Source of the DNA: Sphingobacterium puteale
GTDB taxonomy: Bacteria > Bacteroidota > Bacteroidia > Sphingobacteriales > Sphingobacteriaceae
Direction: 5' to 3'
Assembly (NCBI RefSeq): GCF_003627955.1
Contig: NZ_RBWS01000012.1
Span: forward strand, 1-64,000
DNA length: 64,000 bases
Part shown: in pieces, positions 17,154 through 26,097 of the stretch
Layout of the letters: the number at the start of each line of letters is the position of its first letter
Position numbering within the stretch: the stretch's first letter is position 1
The notes under the pieces: model-generated
Told to the model about the DNA's origin: nothing
Database searches by the model: none
The model's input: only the letters and a program-made list of their open reading frames with translations
Program-made: the position numbers and the translations under genes

Positions 17154-19955
17154 TTAATCTTTTAAATGTGTTTTTAAAAATTGCCCTGTATAAGAATCTT
17201 TACAATGCGCAAGATCTTCTGGAAGTCCTGCAAAGACCAACTTTCCACCTTTATTGCCCCCTTCAGGCCCAATATCAATCACCCAATCGGCCGACTTGAT
17301 CATGTCCATATTATGTTCGATGACCAAAATACTATTCCCAAGGGCGATCAGCGCATCAAATGATTTTAAGAGCTTTTTGATATCCTGAAAATGTAAGCCT
17401 GTAGTCGGTTCGTCAAAAATAAATAAGGTCTTCTTGCTGTTATTGCCTTTGATCAGGAAAGAAGCAAGTTTAATTCGTTGTGCCTCACCGCCAGAAAGTG
17501 TACTGGAAGACTGCCCGAGCTTCACATAGCCCAGACCTACATCCTGTAGTGGCTGTAACTTGGCCAATATCTTAGGCTGATCGCCAAAGAATACAATGGC
17601 TTCATCCACGCTCAGCTCAAGTATATCCGCTACGGATTTACCTTTATACTGCACATCTAGCACAAACTGCTTGAAACGTTTTCCACCACAGGCCTCACAT
17701 GGAAGTACGATATCCGCCATAAATTGCATCTCGATCTTCACTTCCCCTTCACCTTGACAGACATCACAGCGGCCGCCCTCGACATTAAAAGAAAACGCAG
17801 CAGGTTTCAATCCCGCAGCTTTGGATGCAGCCTGATTAGCATACAAAGCTCTGATCTCATCCCAGGCTTTAACATAAGTTACTGGATTGGACCGTGAAGA
17901 ACGACCGATTGGATTCTGGTCAACCATTTCGATCTGTTCCACTTGTGCAATATCGCCTTCTATGGAATCATATACACCTGTTTGTTCACCAGAATAATTA
18001 CCGATTGATTTCTGCAAAGCCGGATAAAGAATACGTTTCACCAAGGATGTCTTTCCGGATCCCGATACCCCTGATACAACGGTAAATGTATTTAAAGGAA
18101 ACTGCACATCGATCCCCTGAAGGTTATTTTCATGCGCTCCCTTTACAGTAATGCTATTGGACCATTTTCGTCGTTTTTTTGGAACTTCGATCTTGCTCTT
18201 GCCACTCAGATATTGACCTGTTAAACTCCTATCATCTTTTAGAATCTCACTATATGTTCCTGCAAATACCATCTCACCGCCATTGATCCCTGCTTCGGGG
18301 CCAATATCGATCAGATAATCTGCAGCCTCCATCATTTCCTGTTCATGCTCAACCACAACAACTGTATTACCTACATCACGCAAGGATTTCAGTACCGAAA
18401 TCAGACGCTGAGTATCGCGTGGATGCAACCCAATACTCGGCTCATCCAGCACATAGATTGAGCCCACGAGCGAACTTCCGAGCGAAGTTGCCAAATTGAT
18501 CCGTTGGGATTCCCCTCCGGATAGCGTATTGGACAGACGGTTTAAGGTAAGGTAGCTTAACCCTACATCGCATAGAAATTGTAGCCGGTTATTAATTTCG
18601 GCCAGCAGGCGTTTGGCAATCACCTTTTCATTTCCCTCCAGTGACAAATCCGTAAAAAATGCCAAAGCTTCTTCAAGAGGCATCAATACGATATCGGTAA
18701 TTGACCTACCACCGACTTTGACATAGGTCGCATCTTTACGCAACCTTGTTCCCCTACAATCGGGACAGTCGGTTTTACCTCGGTAACGTGACAACATCAC
18801 GCGGTATTGAATTTTATAGGTCTGTTCTTCGAGCTCTTCAAAGAACTTGTTAAGCCCTGTAAAATAACTATTTCCCGTCCAAAGTAATTCTTTTTGGGCT
18901 GTTGTCAGATCGGAATAGGCGCGGTGTATCGGAAAATCAAACTTTAGAGAATTCTTTACCAGCACCTGTAACCATTCATTCATTTTCTCTCCTCGCCAAG
19001 GAGCAATAGCGCCATCATAAACAGAGCGGCTCTTATCTGGTATAACAAGATCTGGGTCTATACCAATGATCTTCCCATAGCCTTCACACCGACGGCAGGC
19101 ACCATAGGGATTATTGAAACTAAAGAAGTTAGGACTAGGCTCCTCAAAGGTAATTCCATCGAGTTCAAACTTGTGTGAGAAATGATGTCTTTTATCCTTT
19201 TCTTCGATATACAATTCACCTTTACCCTCAAAAAATCCCGTTTGAATGGAATCGGATAATCGATTCATGGTATCATCATCCTGCTCGATACGTACCCGAT
19301 CCACGACAATCAATACCTCGCCGTCCTGAATCGTTTCATTGGCCATGCTCTTATCGTCAATAATACTTTCGATTTTTTGCATTTTATCCTGATAGACGAC
19401 ACGGACAAACCCTTTCTGCAGTAAGAGAGATAACTCTTCTTTGAGTTTTCGCTCATGGGAAGGCACCAGCGGAGCCAATAGCGTAACAGATTCTCCCTCG
19501 TCAAATTTCAAGGCAAAATCTACCACCGAGCTCACGCTATCTTTGGTCACCTCCCTACCTGAAACAGGAGAAATCGTCTTCCCGATCCTTGCATATAGTA
19601 ATTTTAGATAGTCATATATTTCGGTAGAAGTTCCGACAGTGGAACGCGGATTGCTGGTAATAACACGTTGTTCAATTGCAATCGCTGGGGCGATCCCTTT
19701 GATGTAATCGACTTCGGGTTTATTCATCCGTCCCATAAACTGTCGTGCATAGGAAGAAAGACTTTCAACATACCGTCGTTGTCCTTCAGCGTATAGGGTG
19801 TCAAAAGCGAGGGAAGATTTTCCTGAACCTGACATTCCAGTAATGACAACCAATTTATTTTTGGGAATATCAACATCAATATTTTTCAGATTATTGACTC
19901 TAGCCCCTTTTATTTGAATATATTCTTTTGGAGTACGCTCCACTTTTTTACTCAT
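17154..19955 (-). CDS. uvrA: UvrABC excinuclease subunit A
   Basis: A 933-residue DNA damage-recognition ATPase of nucleotide excision repair. Both ABC modules are complete: Walker A GMSGSGKSS and GVSGSGKTS, signature LSGGESQR and LSGGEAQR, Walker B LDEPSIGLHPRD and FDEPTTGLH. Zinc-binding CxxC pairs are CRRC, CPDC, CDVC and CEAC. The start is placed at the ATG beginning MSKKVERTP (19953-19955); an in-frame upstream ATG at 19976 would add seven unconserved residues. It acts in the cytoplasm with UvrB. No neighbour is functionally linked. Confidence 0.97.
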   Translation of the reverse strand: MSKKVERTPKEYIQIKGARVNNLKNIDVDIPKNKLVVITGMSGSGKSSLAFDTLYAEGQRRYVESLSSYARQFMGRMNKPEVDYIKGIAPAIAIEQRVITSNPRSTVGTSTEIYDYLKLLYARIGKTISPVSGREVTKDSVSSVVDFALKFDEGESVTLLAPLVPSHERKLKEELSLLLQKGFVRVVYQDKMQKIESIIDDKSMANETIQDGEVLIVVDRVRIEQDDDTMNRLSDSIQTGFFEGKGELYIEEKDKRHHFSHKFELDGITFEEPSPNFFSFNNPYGACRRCEGYGKIIGIDPDLVIPDKSRSVYDGAIAPWRGEKMNEWLQVLVKNSLKFDFPIHRAYSDLTTAQKELLWTGNSYFTGLNKFFEELEEQTYKIQYRVMLSRYRGKTDCPDCRGTRLRKDATYVKVGGRSITDIVLMPLEEALAFFTDLSLEGNEKVIAKRLLAEINNRLQFLCDVGLSYLTLNRLSNTLSGGESQRINLATSLGSSLVGSIYVLDEPSIGLHPRDTQRLISVLKSLRDVGNTVVVVEHEQEMMEAADYLIDIGPEAGINGGEMVFAGTYSEILKDDRSLTGQYLSGKSKIEVPKKRRKWSNSITVKGAHENNLQGIDVQFPLNTFTVVSGVSGSGKTSLVKRILYPALQKSIGNYSGEQTGVYDSIEGDIAQVEQIEMVDQNPIGRSSRSNPVTYVKAWDEIRALYANQAASKAAGLKPAAFSFNVEGGRCDVCQGEGEVKIEMQFMADIVLPCEACGGKRFKQFVLDVQYKGKSVADILELSVDEAIVFFGDQPKILAKLQPLQDVGLGYVKLGQSSSTLSGGEAQRIKLASFLIKGNNSKKTLFIFDEPTTGLHFQDIKKLLKSFDALIALGNSILVIEHNMDMIKSADWVIDIGPEGGNKGGKLVFAGLPEDLAHCKDSYTGQFLKTHLKD

Positions 19956-20065
19956 AATAATCCTTATCTCACACAAAGTTACGCAATCTTGGCTGATTAT
20001 AGTCCCTACGAATTAAAAGCTCTTGCGAAAAAATATAGTCCCTATCCCAGTGCAGTTCTATGGAT

Positions 20066-21757
20066 TTAGAGGTTGCCTTTTTTCATTTCAGAGACAGCAT
20101 AATCTACGGCTCTAGCTGTTAATGCCATATAGGTCAGCGACGGATTCTGCGTTCCTGTTGAGGTCATACAGGCACCGTCGGTGACAAATACATTTTTCAC
20201 CAAATGTAACTGGTTCCATTTGTTCAACAAAGAGGTCTTGGGATCCAATCCCATACGTACTCCACCCATTTCGTGGATATCCAAACCCGGATTTTGGTTG
20301 CTGTCACTGACTTTGAGATTCTTGACTCCTGCAATATCCAGCATCTCCTGTCCTTGTTGAAAGAAGTCATCTCTCAATTTGTAGTCATTTTCCTCGTAAC
20401 CGACAGCGGTAATCAATTGTGGAATACCATAAGGATCTTTCTTGTCTTTGCTCAATCGCACATGATTGCTTTCCTTGGGAATCGTCTCCCCTTGCATCAT
20501 CATGGAAACACCCCAGCCTCCCAGTTCAGCTAAACTGTCTTTGTAAGCCCCACCAACTGACACTCCCTCAAAAGCCCCTCCCCGCGAACGGTAAGCGCCA
20601 AAAAACGAAGCATAACCTCTCAAAAAATCAGTTTCCTGCCGATGTACATTTCTAAAATTGGGAATAATAGGTTGGGTTGGCCTACGCCCATAATAATATT
20701 TATCTTCATAGCCTTCCATTGTACCCGATATTGAGCCCAAATAATTATGAAAAGCGACATATTTACCCAACAGGCCACTATCATTTCCAAGGCCATTCGG
20801 AAAACGATCGGAAGTGGAATTCAATAAAATCTGGTTTGTCGCTAATGCAGAGGCATTGACAAAAATGATTTTCGCAAAGAACTCTTGACTCGCCTTTGTG
20901 ACTGTGTCGATGATACGGACACCGATCGCTTTCTGTAAACTATCATCATAAAGTATGGATTCGACAATCGCCTGGGGGCGTATGGTCAACTTTCCTGTTT
21001 TCGCCGCCCAAGGTAAAGTAGATGCATTGGAGCTAAAATATCCACCAAAAGGACATCCACGATGACATAGGCTACGTGCCTGACATTGACTCCGCCCTTG
21101 ATCGATATGGATCTGCCGAGGTTGGGTCAAATGAGCACAGCGCCCCTGAATCACCGGACGATCTTTATACTGCTGCTCTATACGTTGTTGTATTGCTTTC
21201 TCCACCACGTTCATCTCCCAAGCGGGAAGAAAATCACCATCTGGCATCGCATCAATTCCGTCCCTGTTACCCGATATTCCGACGAAATGTTCGACATACG
21301 AATACCAAGGTGCAATATCATCGTAACGAATAGGCCAATCCACTGCAAAGCCATCCCTTGCAGGCCCTTCAAAATCGTACTTAGACCATCGCTGGGTCTG
21401 ACGGGCCCAAAGGAGAGATTTACCGCCAACTTGATCAGCCCGAATCCAGTCAAATGGTTTTTCCTGGATATAAGGCTGGGCAGCATCCGGCAGAAAAAAG
21501 TGTTTGGCGTCTTCCCGATAGACATAGCATTTTGAAGCAATCGGATTTTCATCCTTGGTCTGCTGTTCCACCTGTCCCCCATGCTTGAACTGCCAAGGAT
21601 CCATATACGCTGTGGGATAATCCTGAATATGTTTGGCATCTTTACCTCGATCCAAAACAAGTGTTTTCAATCCTTTCTCGCAAAATTCCTTAGCGGCCCA
21701 TCCGCCAGATATGCCCGAACCGATCACAATAGTGTCAAAATGATTTTCCTTATTCAT
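20066..21757 (-). CDS. GMC-family FAD oxidoreductase
   Basis: A 563-residue glucose-methanol-choline oxidoreductase with an N-terminal FAD-binding Rossmann motif (GSGISGG, about 13-19), GGKSLLWARQ (111-120) and a C-terminal GMC signature around HEMGG and TGTQNPSLTYMALT. Such Bacteroidota enzymes oxidise sugars or polyols, often with a small gluconate-2-dehydrogenase subunit 3 partner; none is adjacent here. No clear signal peptide is present at the N-terminus. Cysteines 207, 225, 231 and 235 (C-x5-C-x3-C at the end) recall the Fe-S site of FAD-dependent glucose dehydrogenases, but cluster binding is only inferred. The substrate is unknown. Confidence 0.88.
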   Translation of the reverse strand: MNKENHFDTIVIGSGISGGWAAKEFCEKGLKTLVLDRGKDAKHIQDYPTAYMDPWQFKHGGQVEQQTKDENPIASKCYVYREDAKHFFLPDAAQPYIQEKPFDWIRADQVGGKSLLWARQTQRWSKYDFEGPARDGFAVDWPIRYDDIAPWYSYVEHFVGISGNRDGIDAMPDGDFLPAWEMNVVEKAIQQRIEQQYKDRPVIQGRCAHLTQPRQIHIDQGRSQCQARSLCHRGCPFGGYFSSNASTLPWAAKTGKLTIRPQAIVESILYDDSLQKAIGVRIIDTVTKASQEFFAKIIFVNASALATNQILLNSTSDRFPNGLGNDSGLLGKYVAFHNYLGSISGTMEGYEDKYYYGRRPTQPIIPNFRNVHRQETDFLRGYASFFGAYRSRGGAFEGVSVGGAYKDSLAELGGWGVSMMMQGETIPKESNHVRLSKDKKDPYGIPQLITAVGYEENDYKLRDDFFQQGQEMLDIAGVKNLKVSDSNQNPGLDIHEMGGVRMGLDPKTSLLNKWNQLHLVKNVFVTDGACMTSTGTQNPSLTYMALTARAVDYAVSEMKKGNL

Positions 21758-22061
21758 CTTTATATTTAGGTCGTATTTGAAAAGTTAATATACTGTAAAT
21801 AATGGTATTGCAACAAATATTCTAAGCAACTTACATGATTTTGTTACAAAATAAATGCTGGATATCCTACATCGACGGGGTCTTATCTAACGATGTTTTT
21901 TAATAGGTGCTATCCAATACTTTCGAATAATTATTTTAAATATTTAACCATTTTCAATTAATCCTTCTAATTTTTTACATGTCTTAAAAATATAGTTTTG
22001 AAAAAGCAAAGTAGCAATAGTGATAGAGATTGCGTTTAAAGAATAAAATAAAAAAAAGGTT
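21758..22061. other. Divergent intergenic region, GMC oxidoreductase / ecotin
   Basis: A 304-bp AT-rich spacer between two divergent genes, so it must hold two promoters. On the plus strand TAGTTTTG (21993-22000) is a -7 candidate for ecotin. No clear TAnnTTTG is seen for the oxidoreductase. No small gene or RNA is recognisable. Confidence 0.5.
21993..22000 (+). promoter_or_regulatory. Candidate -7 element of ecotin
   Basis: TAGTTTTG matches the Bacteroidota TAnnTTTG -7 consensus, 61 bp upstream of the ATG. No clear TTTG is present at the -33 position, so support is limited. Confidence 0.35.
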
Positions 22062-22571
22062 ATGAGAAAAAATGTATTTAAAGTTATGGTCATGATGCTA
22101 TTCGTTTTCGTCGCATCTACAACAGTAAGTAAAGCACAAATGGTGATTGATAAAATAGACTTAAATATTTTTCCTGCAGCGGAAAAAGGATACAAAAAAA
22201 TGGTTATCGAAGTTCCATATTCGGAGAATGACAAGAACAAGAAGATCGAATTCTCTGTAGGTAAATGGATGGAGGTAGATGGTTGTAACAATTTTAATCT
22301 AGCTGGTTCTTTTGAGAAAAAAGATCTTCAGGGCTGGGGGTATGATTACTATGTATTCAAAACCAACGGAAATGTAGCAAGTACCATGATGGCCTGCCCG
22401 GATAAAGCCAAGAGAAATCTTTTTGTAAGCGCCCAACCCGAAACAGTACGTTACAACGGTCGGATGCCTATTGTTATTTATGTCCCTGAAGGATATGAGG
22501 CACAATTCAAAATCTATTCAACAGATGGAGATACCTATCGGGCTGCTGAAGTCAGAGAAAAGAAAAAATAA
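22062..22571 (+). CDS. eco: Ecotin, periplasmic serine-protease inhibitor
   Basis: A 169-residue exported protein (signal peptide about 1-26) that matches ecotin over its full length: FPAAEKGYKKMVIEVP, then LQGWGYDYYVF (89-99), the reactive-site loop STMMACPD (107-114) and RYNGRMPIVIYVPEGY. The P1 residue, Met84 in E. coli numbering, corresponds to Met109. Cys75 and Cys112 can form the conserved disulfide. Ecotin dimers inhibit trypsin-, chymotrypsin- and elastase-like proteases and protect the periplasm. It is a single-gene unit with its own terminator. Confidence 0.95.
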   Translation: MRKNVFKVMVMMLFVFVASTTVSKAQMVIDKIDLNIFPAAEKGYKKMVIEVPYSENDKNKKIEFSVGKWMEVDGCNNFNLAGSFEKKDLQGWGYDYYVFKTNGNVASTMMACPDKAKRNLFVSAQPETVRYNGRMPIVIYVPEGYEAQFKIYSTDGDTYRAAEVREKKK

Positions 22572-22628
22572 TAGCCACTAAATTCTGTTTAGTTGGCCCA
22601 AAAACAACAAACAAAGCTTATAAAGAAT

Positions 22629-22672
22629 AGGCCGTCTCATAATTTCTTACGAGACGGCCTCTTTTATCTTTA
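22629..22672. terminator. Convergent terminator, ecotin / typA
   Basis: A 10-bp G/C-rich stem (AGGCCGTCTC / GAGACGGCCT, 22629-22638 and 22651-22660) is followed on the plus strand by CTTTTATCTTTATT. It lies between the ends of two convergent genes and probably serves ecotin, possibly also typA. Confidence 0.7.
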
Positions 22673-22689
22673 TTATCCTTATCTATTGA

Positions 22690-24495
22690 TTATTGAAATT
22701 TTTTCGCGTTTTGTTTACGCTCATTTTCTGTCAAATAGATTTTACGTAGACGCATAGATTGTGGTGTTACCTCAATATATTCATCTGCCTGAATATACTC
22801 CATACATTCTTCTAATGAGAATTTGATTGCTGGAGCAATACGTGTATTGTCATCTGAACCGGAAGCACGCATATTTGTCAATTGCTTTCCTTTAGTAACA
22901 TTGATTGTTAAATCGTTATCACGGATGTGCTCACCCAAGATTTGTCCTTCGTATACATCTACACCTGGATCCACGAAGAAACGACCACGATCTTGCAATT
23001 TATCAATAGAATATGCTGTAGTTGAACCTGTATCCAAAGAAATCAATACACCTGCCAAACGACCAGGGATTGTACCTTTCCAAGGCTCGTAACCTTTCAA
23101 ACGGTGAGCCATTACAGCTTCACCAGCTGTTGCAGTCAATACGTTGTTACGTAGACCAATGATACCACGAGAAGGAATAGAGAATTCAAGATGTTGCATA
23201 TCACCTCTAGCTTCCATGATCAACAATTCACCTTTACGTTGTGTTACCAACTCAATTACCTTTCCAGAAACATCAGAAGGGACATCAACAACAAGCTCTT
23301 CAATCGGCTCACATTTTTGACCGTCGATTTCTTTCACGATAACTTGAGGTTGTCCTACTTGTAATTCATAACCTTCGCGACGCATTGTTTCGATCAATAC
23401 AGATAAGTGAAGGATACCACGTCCGTATACCAACCACGCATCAGGAGATTCGGTAGGAACTACGCGCAACGCCAAGTTCTTTTCTAATTCTTTTTGTAAA
23501 CGATCGTAGATATTACGAGATGTTACCAATTTACCTTCTTTACCAAAGAATGGGGAGTTGTTGATTGTAAACAACATGTTCATTGTTGGCTCATCGATGC
23601 TGATAACTTCCAATTGCTCGGGATTTTCAAAATCCGCGATGGTATCACCGATATCGAAACCTTCGATACCAACGACAGCACAAATATCACCTGCATGTAC
23701 TTCTGGCACTTTGATACGACCTAAGCCTTCAAAAACCTGAAGTTCTTTAACACGTGACTTAACCACTTTTCCATCACGTTTTACCAATGATACTGGTTGG
23801 TTTTCCTTGATAGTACCACGGGCAACACGACCGATAGCGATACGTCCTACGAAAGTTGAGTAATCTAATGATGTTACCTGCATCTGCAAATTACCTTCAG
23901 TAACCACCGGAGCAGGAATATATTTAATGATTGCTTCTAACAAATCCGTGAAGTCTTCGGTACGATTTTTCCAATCTGTAGACATCCATCCTTGTTTTGA
24001 AGAACCGTATAATACTGGGAAATCCAATTGTTCTTCGGTAGCACCCAAGTTGAAGAATAAATCGAAAACATTTTCGTACACTTCATCAGGACGACAGTTT
24101 TCTTTATCCACTTTATTGACAACAACGATAGGTTTGATACCTAATCCAAGTGCTTTACCTGTAACGAAACGTGTTTGAGGCATTGGACCTTCAAAAGCAT
24201 CTACAAGTAATACTACACCATCGGCCATCTTCAATACACGCTCCACTTCACCACCAAAGTCGGCGTGACCAGGAGTATCAATGATATTGATTTTAACACC
24301 TTTATATGTTACTGATACGTTCTTAGATACAATAGTGATCCCGCGCTCACGCTCTAAATCATTATTGTCTAGGATTAATTCACCAGCATTTTCATTTTCT
24401 CTGAATTGATTGGTAAAATATAAAATTTTGTCTACAAGCGTAGTTTTACCGTGGTCGACGTGAGCGATGATCGCAATGTTTCTAATGTTTTGCAT
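22690..24495 (-). CDS. typA: Ribosome-associated GTPase TypA/BipA
   Basis: A 601-residue translational GTPase: G1 AHVDHGKTTL (11-20), G2/switch region with RERGIT, G3 DTPGHADF, G4 NKVD, followed by domain II, an EF-G-like domain III-V region and the TypA-specific C-terminus. It binds the ribosome and supports 50S assembly and stress or cold adaptation in other bacteria. The length is that of the family. It is followed at its 3' side by the shared terminator and preceded by its own -7 element. Confidence 0.97.
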   Translation of the reverse strand: MQNIRNIAIIAHVDHGKTTLVDKILYFTNQFRENENAGELILDNNDLERERGITIVSKNVSVTYKGVKINIIDTPGHADFGGEVERVLKMADGVVLLVDAFEGPMPQTRFVTGKALGLGIKPIVVVNKVDKENCRPDEVYENVFDLFFNLGATEEQLDFPVLYGSSKQGWMSTDWKNRTEDFTDLLEAIIKYIPAPVVTEGNLQMQVTSLDYSTFVGRIAIGRVARGTIKENQPVSLVKRDGKVVKSRVKELQVFEGLGRIKVPEVHAGDICAVVGIEGFDIGDTIADFENPEQLEVISIDEPTMNMLFTINNSPFFGKEGKLVTSRNIYDRLQKELEKNLALRVVPTESPDAWLVYGRGILHLSVLIETMRREGYELQVGQPQVIVKEIDGQKCEPIEELVVDVPSDVSGKVIELVTQRKGELLIMEARGDMQHLEFSIPSRGIIGLRNNVLTATAGEAVMAHRLKGYEPWKGTIPGRLAGVLISLDTGSTTAYSIDKLQDRGRFFVDPGVDVYEGQILGEHIRDNDLTINVTKGKQLTNMRASGSDDNTRIAPAIKFSLEECMEYIQADEYIEVTPQSMRLRKIYLTENERKQNAKKFQ

Positions 24496-24528
24496 TGAGC
24501 AAGAATAATTTTATAAAATTTTAGGGTG

Positions 24529-24536
24529 CAAAGATA
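24529..24536 (-). promoter_or_regulatory. Candidate -7 element of typA
   Basis: TATCTTTG on the minus strand fits TAnnTTTG and would give a leader of about 28 nt before the typA ATG. No matching -33 TTTG is seen. Confidence 0.4.
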
Positions 24537-24573
24537 AACATTTTGCACCATAAAATTTATAACTATGTGTATT

Positions 24574-25764
24574 TTATTTAATTACACCCAATTCTTTACC
24601 TACTTTGGTAAAGGCGGCGATCGCTTTATCCAGGTGTGCGAGCTCATGTCCTGCCGAAATCTGAACACGGATACGGGCTTTTCCCTGAGGCACAACAGGA
24701 TAGTAGAAACCGATTACATAAATGCCTTCGTCCAACATTTTAGCCGCGAATTCTTGTGCAAGTTTCGCGTCGTAAAGCATCACAGGGACGATCGGGTGGA
24801 AACCCGGCTTGATATCAAATCCGGCTTCCGTCATTTTTTCACGGAAATATTTTGTATTGGATTCCAGTTTATCACGCAACGCTGTTGTCTCGCTCAACAT
24901 ATCCAATACGGCAACAGAAGCGCCTGCAATCGCCGGCGCTAATGTATTTGAAAATAAATACGGACGAGAACGCTGACGTAACAAATCAATGATCTCTTTT
25001 TTACCGGATGTGAAACCGCCAGAGGCTCCGCCGAGGGCTTTACCTAAAGTTCCAGTAATAATATCTACACGATCGATCACATTGAAAAGTTCATGTGTCC
25101 CGCGACCGGTAGCACCAATGAAGCCCGTACAATGTGATTCATCGATCATTACCAACGCTTGGTATTTGTCGGCCAGGTCACAGATCTTGTCCAATGGCGC
25201 CACTGATCCGTCCATGGAGAAAGCCCCATCGGTCACGATGATTTTGTGTCTTGCGCCGGATGCTGCCTGTAGCTGTGCTTCCAAGTCTGCCATATCCGCA
25301 TTTTTATAACGGAAACGTTGTGCTTTACACAAACGTACCCCATCAATGATCGAAGCGTGGTTCAATTCATCCGAAATAATTGCGTCCTCAGCACCAAACA
25401 AAGGTTCGAAAACACCACCGTTCGCATCGAATGCCGCCGCATATAAAATCGTATCTTCTGTTCCTAAGAACTGGGAAATCTTTGCTTCTAATTCTTTATG
25501 CACATCTTGGGTACCACAGATAAAACGTACAGATGACATGCCATATCCGTGTGTATCAATCGCTTTCTTGGCCGCTTCGATTACTTTTGGGTGAGAAGAC
25601 AGGCCCAAATAATTGTTAGCACAAAAATTGACAACTTCCTGTCCTGTGCTTACTTTGATGTCTGCTCCTTGTGGAGTAACGATCACCCGCTCTTGTTTAT
25701 ACAATCCCGCTTCTTTGATTGCTTCCAATTCCTTTTGTAAAACTGGTTGTAATGTATTGTACAT
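24574..25764 (-). CDS. kbl: Glycine C-acetyltransferase (2-amino-3-ketobutyrate CoA ligase)
   Basis: A 396-residue PLP enzyme of the alpha-oxoamine synthase family, colinear with Kbl of E. coli (398 residues). It cleaves 2-amino-3-ketobutyrate with CoA to glycine and acetyl-CoA in threonine breakdown. Landmarks: FCANNYLGLSSHP near the N-terminus, DELNHASIIDG (132-142), MIDESHCTGFIG and the PLP-binding Lys242 in TGTLGKALGG. The partner threonine dehydrogenase is not adjacent. Other members of this fold (BioF, HemA) are less likely given the NNYLGL and SVRFICGTQ segments. Confidence 0.93.
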   Translation of the reverse strand: MYNTLQPVLQKELEAIKEAGLYKQERVIVTPQGADIKVSTGQEVVNFCANNYLGLSSHPKVIEAAKKAIDTHGYGMSSVRFICGTQDVHKELEAKISQFLGTEDTILYAAAFDANGGVFEPLFGAEDAIISDELNHASIIDGVRLCKAQRFRYKNADMADLEAQLQAASGARHKIIVTDGAFSMDGSVAPLDKICDLADKYQALVMIDESHCTGFIGATGRGTHELFNVIDRVDIITGTLGKALGGASGGFTSGKKEIIDLLRQRSRPYLFSNTLAPAIAGASVAVLDMLSETTALRDKLESNTKYFREKMTEAGFDIKPGFHPIVPVMLYDAKLAQEFAAKMLDEGIYVIGFYYPVVPQGKARIRVQISAGHELAHLDKAIAAFTKVGKELGVIK

Positions 25765-26097
25765 AATTTGATTTTATTTTTTTATACAATATTACAGTTT
25801 TTCTTTGGTGGAAACAGCCTGTTTATTGAGAATTCACCGCAAATCAATGTTTTGATAACATTAAACCGTTTGCACAAATTTACGTAGCACTTTGGCTTCT
25901 TTCTTTTCGCAACGAATAATGGCTCCATCAAGAGGAGATAATAGGCAAACTACATTGGATCGTCGGGAGCATGGCAAGGTGGACTTAACGTGGACGCTAT
26001 ACGGACTTAAGATGGACGCAGTCCTTAGCCAATTTAGATCTGGCGCTTTGTATTCCTTTGTTTTAGGTCAACAACATATGATTTAATACGGATTGGC
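25765..26097. other. Intergenic region upstream of kbl
   Basis: A 333-bp gap. It contains a -7 element for kbl (TAAATTTG on minus, 25875-25882) and, further out, an imperfect direct repeat (25981-25997 and 26003-26019, 15 of 17 bases identical). A 64-codon plus-strand frame at 25892-26086 has no recognisable features and is not called a gene. Confidence 0.5.
25875..25882 (-). promoter_or_regulatory. Candidate -7 element of kbl
   Basis: TAAATTTG on the minus strand matches the TAnnTTTG consensus. It would start transcription about 105 nt upstream of the kbl ATG. The -33 element is unclear. Confidence 0.35.

Noticed and set aside
21086..21535. 149-codon plus-strand frame inside the GMC oxidoreductase gene
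   Set aside because: The minus-strand GMC protein is unmistakable across the same bases; the opposite frame is a by-product of codon composition.
25892..26086. 64-codon plus-strand frame upstream of kbl
   Set aside because: No domain, signal peptide or ribosome site is seen, and it overlaps the kbl promoter region and a direct repeat.
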